Part shown: positions 29,174-39,984 of the stretch, piece by piece
Position numbering within the stretch: the first letter of the stretch is position 1
Layout: every line of letters begins with the position of its first letter
Origin: Ruegeria lacuscaerulensis
GTDB lineage: Bacteria > Pseudomonadota > Alphaproteobacteria > Rhodobacterales > Rhodobacteraceae
Direction: 5' to 3'
DNA: 64,000 nucleotides
Assembly (NCBI RefSeq): GCF_013033355.1
Contig: NZ_WQDY01000007.1
Coordinates: 172,011 to 236,010, forward strand
Position numbers and translations under genes: made by a program
Notes under the pieces: generated by a model
What the model was told of the DNA's origin: nothing
The model's input: only the letters and a program-made list of their open reading frames with translations
Databases searched by the model: none

Positions 29174-29194
29174 ACTATTGATCTACATCAAAGT
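29174..29194. promoter_or_regulatory. Palindrome in divergent GntR/monooxygenase promoter
   Basis: TTGATCTACATCAA (29178-29191) is a perfect TTGAT-N4-ATCAA palindrome, extended imperfectly by flanking CAC and GTG. It matches the FNR consensus, yet no -10-like hexamer lies 32 bases from its centre on either strand, unlike the island boxes. I favour an operator for the neighbouring GntR protein; FNR binding remains the alternative. Confidence 0.55.
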
Positions 29195-29242
29195 GATTGC
29201 TACGCAAGAGGAAAGTCAAAAGATGCACGGAGAACGAATCAA

Positions 29243-30397
29243 ATGACCATCGTCCCCATCACATCCCCCGATCTGGATGCGGCCGAGGTTTCGTGGTTCG
29301 CCGCGCTGTGCTCAGACGATTATCAGTTTCTGGGTGTCCCGGATGGTGACCTGCGATCGAGTTGGGAGCATTGTTCCGGCATCGTCCGCGAGGCCGAGGC
29401 GCAAGGGTTCCGCAACATCCTGTGCCCGTCTTCCTATCAGGTCGGTCAGGACACGCTGAGTTTCGTGGCTGGCTGCGCGCCGATCACCGACAAGATCAAT
29501 TTGCTGGCCGCCGTGCGCTGTGGCGAGATGCAGCCGATCATGCTGGCGCGTACAATTGCAACGCTGGATCACATGCTGCAAGGGCGGCTGACGGTGAACA
29601 TCATCTCGTCTGATTTCCCCGGCGAGAAAGACGATAGCGCGTTCCGCTATCAGCGGTCCCGCGAGGTGGTCGAGATCCTCAAGCAAGCTTGGACTCAGGA
29701 TGAGATCAACCATTCGGGTGAGGTCTATAACTTCTCTGGCCTGACCACTGACCCGGCCAAGCCCTATCAGACTGGGGGTCCGCTACTGTATTTCGGAGGC
29801 TATTCCCCCTCTGCGCTCGATCTTTGCGGCGAGCATTGCGATGTCTACCTGATGTGGCCCGAAACCAAGGATCAACTGGCCGAACGGATGAAGGCCGTTC
29901 ACGCCGTGGCTGAAAACTACAACCGCACGCTGGATTACGGTCTGCGCGTTCACATGATCGTCCGCGATACCGAAGCCGAAGCGCAGGAATATGCGGACTA
30001 CATCGTTTCGAAGCTGGATGACGAATATGGCCGTGCGATCCGGGAGCGGGCGCTGGATTCAACCTCACTGGGCGTGGCGCATCAGGCCAAAAACCGTGAT
30101 CTGGCGGATGAGTATGGCTATGTCGAACCGGGCCTGTGGACCGGCGTTGGGCGCGCGCGATCCGGCTGCGGCGCGGCTTTGGTCGGGTCGACCGATCAGG
30201 TGATGTCCAAGATCGAAGAATACCAGAAGATGGGCATCCGCGCTTTCATCTTCTCAGGCTATCCGCACATGGATGAGGCCAAGCATTTCGGGACCCGCGT
30301 CCTGCCCAATCTGAAAACCTGCTCGCTGCCCGAAGAATACGGGCGCGTGCCTGCAAAGACCCCGGCCACCCCGCTGGGCAATGGAGTTCGTCGCTGA
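29243..30397 (+). CDS. LLM-class FMN-dependent monooxygenase (SsuD/SmoC-like)
   Basis: 384 residues of the two-component luciferase-like TIM-barrel family. Segments parallel SsuD throughout: ATLDHMLQGRLTVNIISSD, GPLLYFGGYSPSALDLC, WTGVGRARSGCGAALVGS and FIFSGYPHMDEA. Uses FMNH2 from a flavin reductase and O2 to cleave, in SsuD relatives, a C-S bond to sulfite plus aldehyde. The reductase is two genes downstream. The aldo/keto reductase between them resembles the sulfo-SMO set, where a sulfoquinovose monooxygenase makes 6-oxo-glucose. Exact substrate not provable here. Confidence 0.88.
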   Translation: MTIVPITSPDLDAAEVSWFAALCSDDYQFLGVPDGDLRSSWEHCSGIVREAEAQGFRNILCPSSYQVGQDTLSFVAGCAPITDKINLLAAVRCGEMQPIMLARTIATLDHMLQGRLTVNIISSDFPGEKDDSAFRYQRSREVVEILKQAWTQDEINHSGEVYNFSGLTTDPAKPYQTGGPLLYFGGYSPSALDLCGEHCDVYLMWPETKDQLAERMKAVHAVAENYNRTLDYGLRVHMIVRDTEAEAQEYADYIVSKLDDEYGRAIRERALDSTSLGVAHQAKNRDLADEYGYVEPGLWTGVGRARSGCGAALVGSTDQVMSKIEEYQKMGIRAFIFSGYPHMDEAKHFGTRVLPNLKTCSLPEEYGRVPAKTPATPLGNGVRR

Positions 30398-31287
30398 TGC
30401 ACCGTGTGAAACTATCCGACACGCTGGAACTGAGCCGCATTGTATATGGCATGTGGCGCATCGGGGATGACGATGACACATCGGCCGCGCATGTCGAGGC
30501 CAAGATACAAGCCTGTCTGGATCAGGGGATCACCAGTTTCGATCAGGCAGATATCTACGGCGACTACACGGCCGAAGGCATTCTGGGTGCCGCCCTGCGC
30601 GCCAATTCGACCCTGCGGTCAAAGATGGAGATCGTCACCAAATGCGATATCGTCGCGCCCTGCGGACGGTATTCGGACGCGAAGGTCAAGTACTACGACA
30701 CTTCGCGCGCGCATATCCTGAAATCGGTCGATACTTCTCTGACCGAGATGGCCATCGACCATATTGACCTGTTGCTGATCCACCGTCCTGATCCGTTCAT
30801 GGACCACCATGAAACCGGCGCCGCACTGGATGAGGTGGTCGCCAGCGGCAAGGTGCGCGCTGTCGGCGTGTCGAACTTCCGTCCCTGGGACTGGAACCTG
30901 CTGCAATCGGCGATGAAGACGCCGCTGGTCACCAACCAGATCGAGCTGTCTCTGGGTCAGATCGACCCTTTCACCAATGGCGATCTTGCCTTTCATCAGC
31001 AGCACGGCCAGCACGTTATGGCGTGGTCTCCGCTGGGGGGTGGGTTGCTGATGGCCGGAAACCCTCCGGTCGGCATAGTTGCAGATGAGATAGCTGCCGA
31101 ATTCGGCGTGGATCGCGCGGCAGTCGCCATCGCTTTCCTATTGGCGCACCCAGCAGGAATTCTTCCGGTTATGGGCACGAACAATCTGGACCGGATCAAA
31201 AGCATCTCGGACGCATTGAAAGTAAATCTGGATCGCGAAAGCTGGTTCCGCCTGTACGAGGCGGCGCTGGGGCATGAGGTACCATGA
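30397..31287 (+). CDS. Aldo/keto reductase
   Basis: 296 residues, AKR TIM barrel. The catalytic Asp/Tyr/Lys/His set is visible in FDQADIYGDY, IVTKCDI and LLLIHRPDP, and the NADP-binding end in LPVMGTNNLDRIKS. Start overlaps the monooxygenase stop by one base (TGATG). In the sulfo-SMO pathway the SmoB aldo/keto reductase reduces 6-oxo-glucose to glucose; a similar aldehyde-reducing step after the monooxygenase is the natural guess. Confidence 0.88.
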   Translation: MHRVKLSDTLELSRIVYGMWRIGDDDDTSAAHVEAKIQACLDQGITSFDQADIYGDYTAEGILGAALRANSTLRSKMEIVTKCDIVAPCGRYSDAKVKYYDTSRAHILKSVDTSLTEMAIDHIDLLLIHRPDPFMDHHETGAALDEVVASGKVRAVGVSNFRPWDWNLLQSAMKTPLVTNQIELSLGQIDPFTNGDLAFHQQHGQHVMAWSPLGGGLLMAGNPPVGIVADEIAAEFGVDRAAVAIAFLLAHPAGILPVMGTNNLDRIKSISDALKVNLDRESWFRLYEAALGHEVP

Positions 31288-31802
31288 TGAACGCAATCTC
31301 AAAGGACATCACTCACACATTCGTCCCGCACAAAGACGACACCCGCACCTTGCGGGACGCTTTTGGCAAGTTTGCGACCGGCGTGACCATCGTCACCTGT
31401 GACAGCGACGATGGCCCGGTCTGCATCACCGCCAACAGCTTTTCATCGCTGTCGCTGGACCCCCCGTTGGTGATGTGGGCAGGCGACCGCAATTCGCGCC
31501 GGTTCCCCTATTTCCACAAGGCGCGCCATTTCAGCGTGCACGTGCTATCGTCGGAACAGGCCGATCTGTGTTTTGGCTGCTCGAAAGACGCATTCGCTCT
31601 GCGGGATATCAACCACGACCGCTGCGGGAACGGAACACCTCTGCTGCCGGATTGTCTGGCGCGGTTTGAGTGCGAACAGCACGCCTATCACGATGCAGGC
31701 GATCACGTGATCGTGGTGGGCAAAGTCCTGAAAGTCAGCATGGCGGACGGAGACGCGCTGACCTTTTACGCCGGGAAACTCGGCCAATTCGCGCAGCACT
31801 AG
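31284..31802 (+). CDS. Flavin reductase (FMN:NAD(P)H), SmoA/HpaC-like
   Basis: 172 residues of the split-barrel flavin reductase family: LRDAFGKFATGVTIVTCDSD, ITANSFSSLSLDPPLVMW (flavin-binding) and KARHFSVHVLS. Supplies reduced FMN to the monooxygenase encoded two genes upstream. ATGA overlap with the aldo/keto reductase gene, so the three enzymes are made together. Confidence 0.9.
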   Translation: MMNAISKDITHTFVPHKDDTRTLRDAFGKFATGVTIVTCDSDDGPVCITANSFSSLSLDPPLVMWAGDRNSRRFPYFHKARHFSVHVLSSEQADLCFGCSKDAFALRDINHDRCGNGTPLLPDCLARFECEQHAYHDAGDHVIVVGKVLKVSMADGDALTFYAGKLGQFAQH

Positions 31803-31855
31803 GCGTGATTTGACGACCGCGGGACAAACCTGCGGCTGAACAAGGGAGGATCCGC

Positions 31856-32443
31856 ATGGGCGGACTGGCAACGGCGCTTGCGCCGATTGCATTCGTGAAC
31901 GAAACCGTGCTGCGTTTGGGCCGCGCGGTTGGTGTCGTTGCGATTGCATTGATGGTGATCGCAATCCTGATTCAGGTGTTCTTCCGATACGTTTTAGGCA
32001 ACGCCCTACCCTGGCCAGATGAGGCCGCGCGCTTCTGCATGTTGTGGATGACCGGGCTGATGGCCCCCACCGCGTTCCGACGCGGCGGGTTTGTGGCTAT
32101 TGATATGCTGCCCATGATGCTGCCGCGCGTGCTGGGGCAGGTGTTGATGCTGTTTCTGCTTTTCGTCTCGCTGGCAGTGTTGGCCGTCGCCGTGAATATC
32201 GGCTGGTCCGAGGTCACGGGTTTTGGCGGCCGCTTCGCCACGGCGGCGCTCTATATTCCGACCTCGCTGGGGTTTGACGAGTGGTACCGCGTCCCGCGCA
32301 GCTGGATGATGGCATCGTTGCTGGTGGGGGTCATCCTTCTGCTAGTCGTCAATATCGAGCTTATCCTGCGGTCGATCGTCAAGATGATGGGCGGCGGGGA
32401 CTTGCTGCCCGAAATCGCAGATGCACCGGTGGGGGCTGAATAG
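31856..32443 (+). CDS. TRAP transporter, small permease (DctQ type)
   Basis: 195 residues with four predicted membrane helices and the DctQ hallmark FFRYVLGNALPWPDEAARF after helix 1. AGGGAGGA precedes the ATG. Followed directly by the large permease. Part of a secondary, Na+-driven high-affinity uptake system whose substrate should be that of the enzymes upstream. Confidence 0.92.
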   Translation: MGGLATALAPIAFVNETVLRLGRAVGVVAIALMVIAILIQVFFRYVLGNALPWPDEAARFCMLWMTGLMAPTAFRRGGFVAIDMLPMMLPRVLGQVLMLFLLFVSLAVLAVAVNIGWSEVTGFGGRFATAALYIPTSLGFDEWYRVPRSWMMASLLVGVILLLVVNIELILRSIVKMMGGGDLLPEIADAPVGAE

Positions 32444-33733
32444 ATGCTGATCTGGTTCCTGCCCACCTTCCTGATTTTCCTGATGATCGGCCTGCCGGTC
32501 TTTTTCGCGCTTTTGGCCGCGCCCGGCATTCTGCTGTGGCTGAACGGTCAGACCGCCGACATCACTCTGCTGTACCGGAACGTCTACAACGGTATGGACA
32601 GCTTCCCGTTGATGGCTATTCCCTTCTTCATGCTGGCCGGAGAGCTGATGAACCGTGGCGGCATCACCATTCGTCTGGTCGAGTTCTCGCAGGCCCTGAT
32701 GGGGCACCTGCGCGGCGGTCTGGCCCACGTGAATGTCCTGAGTTCGATCCTGTTTGCAGGACTATCGGGCTCGGCGGTCGCAGATACCTCGGCACTGGGG
32801 TCTATGCTGATCCCGGCGATGGAAAAACAGGGCTATACCCGCCGCTTCGCCGCTGCGATCACAGCGGCCAGCTCGGTGATCGGGCCAATCATTCCGCCCT
32901 CGGGCATCATGATCATCTATGCCTATGTGATGGGTGAAAGCGTGGCCGCCCTGTTCCTTGCGGGTATTGTGCCGGGTGTGATGGTGGGCGTTGGCCTGAT
33001 GCTGATGATCAAAGTGATGGCCGACAAATACGACTTCCCCGTCGCCAGCCGCAAATACACATGGGGCGAGCGTCGTAAGGCCAGTCTCAAGGCGTTCTTC
33101 CCGCTGCTGACCCCCGTTATCATTCTGGGCGGGATCCTCGGCGGCATCTTTACTCCGACCGAGGCTGCTGCGGTCGCTGTGGGCTATGCCTTCATCATCG
33201 GCTTCTTCGTCCTGCGCACACTGACCCTGAACGAAGTGCCCGAGATCCTCAGTAATGCGGGCCTGACCTCGGCCGTGGTTTTGCTGCTGGTGGGCGCGGC
33301 GATGGCATTCAAGACCGTAGTCAGCCTTAGCCATGCGCCTGAACAATTGGCGGCACTGATCCTTGGCCTGTCAGAAAACCCGCTGATCCTGCTGTTCCTG
33401 ATCAACCTGTTGCTGTTTGTCGTGGGCATGTTTCTGGATGCAGGCCCGGCAATCATCATTCTTGGTCCCATCCTTGGCCCCATCTTCACAAGTCTCGGCG
33501 TGGACCCGATCCACTTTGCCATTATCATGAGCGTCAACCTGACCGTCGGTCTGGCAACGCCGCCGATGGGGCTGGTCCTGTTCGTGGCCGCCGCCGTATC
33601 GCGCGAAAAGGTCGAAACTATTGCCAAGGCGATCCTGCCGTTTCTGGCTGTCGAAATCATAGTGATCTTCCTGATCACCTATGTCCCCGCACTATCCATG
33701 ACGATCCCGAGGATAACGGGATTTGCAAACTGA
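32444..33733 (+). CDS. TRAP transporter, large permease (DctM type)
   Basis: 429 residues, about 12 hydrophobic helices, with DctM segments MDSFPLMAIPFFMLAGELM, LSGSAVADTSALG, IIPPSGIMIIYAYV and NLTVGLATPPMGLVLFVA. Starts immediately after the DctQ stop. Ends a few bases into the frame upstream of the binding protein. Confidence 0.95.
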   Translation: MLIWFLPTFLIFLMIGLPVFFALLAAPGILLWLNGQTADITLLYRNVYNGMDSFPLMAIPFFMLAGELMNRGGITIRLVEFSQALMGHLRGGLAHVNVLSSILFAGLSGSAVADTSALGSMLIPAMEKQGYTRRFAAAITAASSVIGPIIPPSGIMIIYAYVMGESVAALFLAGIVPGVMVGVGLMLMIKVMADKYDFPVASRKYTWGERRKASLKAFFPLLTPVIILGGILGGIFTPTEAAAVAVGYAFIIGFFVLRTLTLNEVPEILSNAGLTSAVVLLLVGAAMAFKTVVSLSHAPEQLAALILGLSENPLILLFLINLLLFVVGMFLDAGPAIIILGPILGPIFTSLGVDPIHFAIIMSVNLTVGLATPPMGLVLFVAAAVSREKVETIAKAILPFLAVEIIVIFLITYVPALSMTIPRITGFAN

Positions 33734-33758
33734 ACTGAGTATCACAGGGAGGAAACGA

Positions 33759-34820
33759 ATGCTCAGAGACTTCATCAAAACCGCTGCGGTGGCCACCTCG
33801 CTGATGGCCGCGTCCGCACTTGCCGCCACCGCCGCAGATTATACCCTGCGCGCGACAGCGAACTCGAACGAAAACGACGAAGACTATGACGGTCTGATCG
33901 TCTTCAAGAACTATGTCGAGGCTGCCTCGAACGGCGCCATCGAGGTGGAATTGTTCATCGGCACGCAGTTGTGCTCGAACGGGGCCGAGTGCCTGCAAGG
34001 CGTGGCTGACGGTACGATCGACATCTATATTTCGACCTCGGGCGGCGCGTCGGGCATCTTCCCCTACGTGCAGGTTCTGGACCTGCCCTATCTGATGGCC
34101 GATGACCGCGTGGCCGAGCATGTCTTGTCCGGCGATTTCACCCGCAAGGTCCGCGACATGGCGCTTGAGGATTCTGGCGGCGCGATCCGTCTGATGACCA
34201 TTGGCAACACCGGCGGCTGGCGCAACTTTGCCAACACCCAGCGTCGCATCGCCGAACCTGCGGATATGGAAGGTCTGAAAATCCGCACCGTGGTCGCTGA
34301 CCTGCCGCAAGAGCTGGTCAAGGCACTGGGTGCATCGCCCACCCCGATCCCGTGGCCTGAACTGTTCACCAGCTTCCAGACCGGTGTGGTTGAAGGGTCC
34401 AAGAACGGGATCACCGACATCATGGGGATGAAATTCCCCGATGCCGGTCTGCAATACGTCACGCTGGACGGCCACGCCTACATGGGTGCGTTGTGGTGGA
34501 TGAATAACGCCAAGTTCCAGGAGATGCCCGAGGACATGCGCCGCGTGGTGGTCGATGGCTTCTATGCTCTGCAGCAGGCCACCTTTGCCTCGCCCAAGCG
34601 CAAGTCGATCCAGGCTTATGAAGATTTCGTCGCCGGTGGCGGGGATCTCTATGTGCCGACACCTGACCAGAAAGCAGCGTTCAAAGAAGCCGCAACGCCG
34701 GTCTATGACTGGTTCCAGTCCAACGTGGCCCGCGGGGACGAGGTGTTCAACGCCCTGACCGAAGCGGTTGCAGCAGCCGAGGCCGATATCAACGCCTCTC
34801 GCGATGCGGATCTGAACTAA
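33759..34820 (+). CDS. TRAP transporter, substrate-binding protein (DctP type)
   Basis: 353 residues. Signal peptide MLRDFIKTAAVATSLMAASA with cleavage near ALAATAA; DctP core with LKIRTVVADLPQELVKALGASPTPIPWPE (given here in part; the Arg of IRT is the usual carboxylate-binding residue) and VVEGSKNGITDI. The start at 33759 has AGGGAGGA in front. That the family Arg is present suggests an acidic substrate, such as a carboxylate or possibly a sulfonate. Confidence 0.93.
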   Translation: MLRDFIKTAAVATSLMAASALAATAADYTLRATANSNENDEDYDGLIVFKNYVEAASNGAIEVELFIGTQLCSNGAECLQGVADGTIDIYISTSGGASGIFPYVQVLDLPYLMADDRVAEHVLSGDFTRKVRDMALEDSGGAIRLMTIGNTGGWRNFANTQRRIAEPADMEGLKIRTVVADLPQELVKALGASPTPIPWPELFTSFQTGVVEGSKNGITDIMGMKFPDAGLQYVTLDGHAYMGALWWMNNAKFQEMPEDMRRVVVDGFYALQQATFASPKRKSIQAYEDFVAGGGDLYVPTPDQKAAFKEAATPVYDWFQSNVARGDEVFNALTEAVAAAEADINASRDADLN

Positions 34821-34827
34821 GCGAAAG

Positions 34828-34850
34828 GGGCCGGGCGCTGCGTCCGGCCC
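34828..34850. terminator. Hairpin between convergent TRAP and Sel1 genes
   Basis: GGGCCGG (34828-34834) pairs with CCGGCCC (34844-34850). There is no T-run on the plus strand (CTTACC follows). On the minus strand it would come just after the Sel1 stop. Weak terminator or insulating hairpin. Confidence 0.4.
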
Positions 34851-35321
34851 TTACCGAAACGGGTACATCCACCCTTTGTAATCATTCACCAGCACATGCG
34901 CCCTTTCAATCTGCTCCGGCGACATTTTCTTGACCACTTCCTCAAGGCTGATCGCCGCATCGGGATCACCACCAATGGCACTGAGCGTGTACCACATATA
35001 CGCCCGCACCAGATCGGGCGCGGGCATGCCCAGACCCAGCTCATAGTACCAGCCGACACCCGACTGCGCCCCCGGATGCCCCTTCATCGAAGCACGCAGA
35101 TACCAGTCAAACGCCCGCTCGTAATCCTGCTCGACCCCCAGCCCAAGGCCGTACATGACGCCGATCAGTTCTTCGGCCTCGGCATTGCCAGAGCGCGCCG
35201 CTGGCAGCAGTTCCTCACGCGCGGCCTCAAATTCGCCCGCTTCCATCATGTCGCGCGCTTGTTCCAATTCGGCCAGCGCCGGGGTCGCAAAAAGGCAAAG
35301 GGCAAATACAAGCTGGCGCAT
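34851..35321 (-). CDS. Secreted Sel1/TPR-repeat protein
   Basis: 156 residues: signal peptide MRQLVFALCLFATPALA followed by two to three Sel1-like helical repeats (AEELIGVMYGLGLGVEQDYERAFDWY, given in part; GAQSGVGWYYELGLG). Periplasmic scaffold or peptidoglycan-associated role by family analogy. The ATG at 35321 is well supported by the signal peptide, but it places the start inside the 5' region of the divergent di-haem peroxidase. Confidence 0.78.
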   Translation of the reverse strand: MRQLVFALCLFATPALAELEQARDMMEAGEFEAAREELLPAARSGNAEAEELIGVMYGLGLGVEQDYERAFDWYLRASMKGHPGAQSGVGWYYELGLGMPAPDLVRAYMWYTLSAIGGDPDAAISLEEVVKKMSPEQIERAHVLVNDYKGWMYPFR

Positions 35322-36605
35322 GGGGTTTTTTTCCTTTTCGTCGGAGCGGCTGCGGCTCAGGATTTGCCGCGCCCACTGACCGATGATGACTTTATCCTCT
35401 TTGATATGGAACAGGCCGCGATTGGTCATCAACTGTTTTACGACCCCATTCTGTCGGGCAACCAGAACATTTCCTGTGCCCACTGCCATCATCCTGATTT
35501 CGGCACCTCGGACGGGTTATCGCTGGGTATTGGTGAAGGCGGGCAAGGCTTGGGGCCAGATCGGACACCGGGCGTAGGAACCGATAAGATTCGCAAACGC
35601 ATCCCCCGTAATTCACCGGGGCTGTGGAACCTTGGCGCGAAAGAGATTCACACCGTATTCCACGATGGCCGCCTGAGTATCTCGGATGTCTACGGCAACG
35701 GGTTTAACTCTCCGGCGCAGGAATGGTTGCCTGAGGGGCTGAACTCGCTGCTCGCCGCACAGGCGCTGTTCCCGCTGACCTCGCAATTCGAAATGGCCGG
35801 CAATGTCGGCGAAAATCAGGTGACCGGAGCGGTTGCAGACAGGATTGATCTGGGCTGGCCGATCCTTGCCAAGCGCGTGCGCACCGATCCGCGCTATGGC
35901 CCGGCCATGGTCGCCGCTTTTGATGAGGTCAACACGACCGAGGACATCACAATCACTCAAATCGCCAACGCGCTGGCCGCGTTCATGGCGGTTGAATGGC
36001 GCAGCACCGACAGCGCGTTCGATCAATACCTCGCGGGTGACTCCTCGGCGCTGACGGCAGAGCAGAAAGACGGGATGGATCTTTTCTATGGCAAAGCGCA
36101 GTGTTCGACCTGCCATTCCGGGCCGCTGATGTCAGATCAGGAATTTCACGCCTTGGCCTTGCCCCCTTTTGGGCCGGGCCGCACGCGGCAATGGGACCCC
36201 TATGTGCGCGACGTCGGCCGCATGGGGGAAAGCGACCGGCTGGAGGACGCCTATCGCTTTCGCACGCCGATGTTGCGCAACGTGGCCTTGACTGCGCCCT
36301 ATGGTCATAACGGAGCTTTCCCCGACCTCGAGGGTATGATCCTCCATCACCTGAACCCCGAAAACAGCCTGTCGAAATGGAATCGTGATATGGCTGACCT
36401 GCCGAACGTTCCTTGGTTGCACAAAGCCGATTTCGTCGTCTGGGACGACCGGTTGGAAATGGCGCGTGTGCGCGGCAAGGTAGACATCACGCCATTGGAA
36501 TTGTCCGAAGCTGACATCGCAAGTCTCGCGGCATTCCTCAACGCACTGACGGGATCCAGCGTGGACTCCCCGCCATTCGGGGTGCCTAAAGGCTTCGTTC
36601 CCTAA
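35313..36605 (+). CDS. Di-haem cytochrome c peroxidase / MauG family; start unresolved
   Basis: About 430 residues. Two haem c sites, CAHCH and CSTCH, and C-terminal TPMLRNVALTAPYGHNGAF identify the bacterial di-haem peroxidase/MauG family: periplasmic, reducing H2O2 or oxidising a partner. An export sequence GVFFLFVGAAAAQDLPRP is present, but no ATG or GTG is in frame near it. Options: CTG at 35313 (AAAGGG 10 bases before), TTG at 35259, or the out-of-frame ATG at 35320 joined by one extra T in the T7 run at 35326-35332. All overlap the divergent Sel1 gene start. Confidence 0.8.
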   Translation: MAHGVFFLFVGAAAAQDLPRPLTDDDFILFDMEQAAIGHQLFYDPILSGNQNISCAHCHHPDFGTSDGLSLGIGEGGQGLGPDRTPGVGTDKIRKRIPRNSPGLWNLGAKEIHTVFHDGRLSISDVYGNGFNSPAQEWLPEGLNSLLAAQALFPLTSQFEMAGNVGENQVTGAVADRIDLGWPILAKRVRTDPRYGPAMVAAFDEVNTTEDITITQIANALAAFMAVEWRSTDSAFDQYLAGDSSALTAEQKDGMDLFYGKAQCSTCHSGPLMSDQEFHALALPPFGPGRTRQWDPYVRDVGRMGESDRLEDAYRFRTPMLRNVALTAPYGHNGAFPDLEGMILHHLNPENSLSKWNRDMADLPNVPWLHKADFVVWDDRLEMARVRGKVDITPLELSEADIASLAAFLNALTGSSVDSPPFGVPKGFVP

Positions 36606-36606
36606 G

Positions 36607-36633
36607 AAAAACCCCCGCCAAGGCGGGGGTTTT
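36607..36633. terminator. Bidirectional intrinsic terminator
   Basis: AAAACCCCCGCC (36608-36619), AA, GGCGGGGGTTTT (36622-36633): a G/C-rich 8-bp stem flanked by A4/T4, working for both the peroxidase (plus) and gcvP (minus). Four bases separate it from the gcvP stop. Confidence 0.88.
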
Positions 36634-36637
36634 CTGT

Positions 36638-39493
<2,856 letters not shown>

Positions 39494-39525
39494 TGCAGCG
39501 CTCCTATGAATAAGTCAGACACGGC

Positions 39526-39594
39526 GGAGGCTGCGGGAGCCTCCGGCGGAGGTATTTTAGCCAGATGAAGGGCGGATCCGTGTAAAGATCCGCC
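39526..39594. repeat. Intergenic palindromes between gcvH and gcvP
   Basis: Two inverted repeats: GGAGGC/GCCTCC (39526-39544) and GGCGGATC/GATCCGCC (39571-39594), joined by a CCTCCGGCGGAGG-type core and a TATTTTAGCCAGATGAAG tail. The core-plus-tail form resembles a dispersed intergenic repeat I associate with Rhodobacteraceae genomes. No U-run, so a spacer repeat or mRNA stabiliser is more likely than a terminator. Confidence 0.45.
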
Positions 39595-39600
39595 GTTGAA

Positions 39601-39966
39601 TTAACCGATGAAGTCCTTGTAGCCGGCCTCATCCATCAGATCTTCGAGCTGCGACGCGTCCGTGATCTTGATTTTGTAGATCCATGCATTGCCTTCTGGG
39701 TCTTCGTTCAGCGCGCCCGGATTGTCGGCCAGCGCCTCGTTCACTTCGATGATTTCACCATCAACCGGAGCATAAAGCTCGGACGCCGCCTTGACGGATT
39801 CGATCACGCCGATCTCGCCGTCCTTGGCGAATTCTTCGCCGACTTCCTGCTGTTCCACGAAGACCACATCGCCCAGCTGTTCCGCCGCGTGTTTGGTGAT
39901 GCCCAGAGTGGCGGTGTCACCATCGACGTCAATCCACTCATGCTCTTCGGAATAATAGGTTGCCAT
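39601..39966 (-). CDS. gcvH: Glycine cleavage system H protein
   Basis: 121-residue lipoyl carrier shuttling aminomethyl from GcvP to GcvT. Lipoylation site Lys59 in IESVKAASE, with family ends YYSEEHEWI and GYKDFIG. 18 bases after gcvT. Confidence 0.97.
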   Translation of the reverse strand: MATYYSEEHEWIDVDGDTATLGITKHAAEQLGDVVFVEQQEVGEEFAKDGEIGVIESVKAASELYAPVDGEIIEVNEALADNPGALNEDPEGNAWIYKIKITDASQLEDLMDEAGYKDFIG

Positions 39967-39984
39967 TGGGTTTTTCTCCTGACT

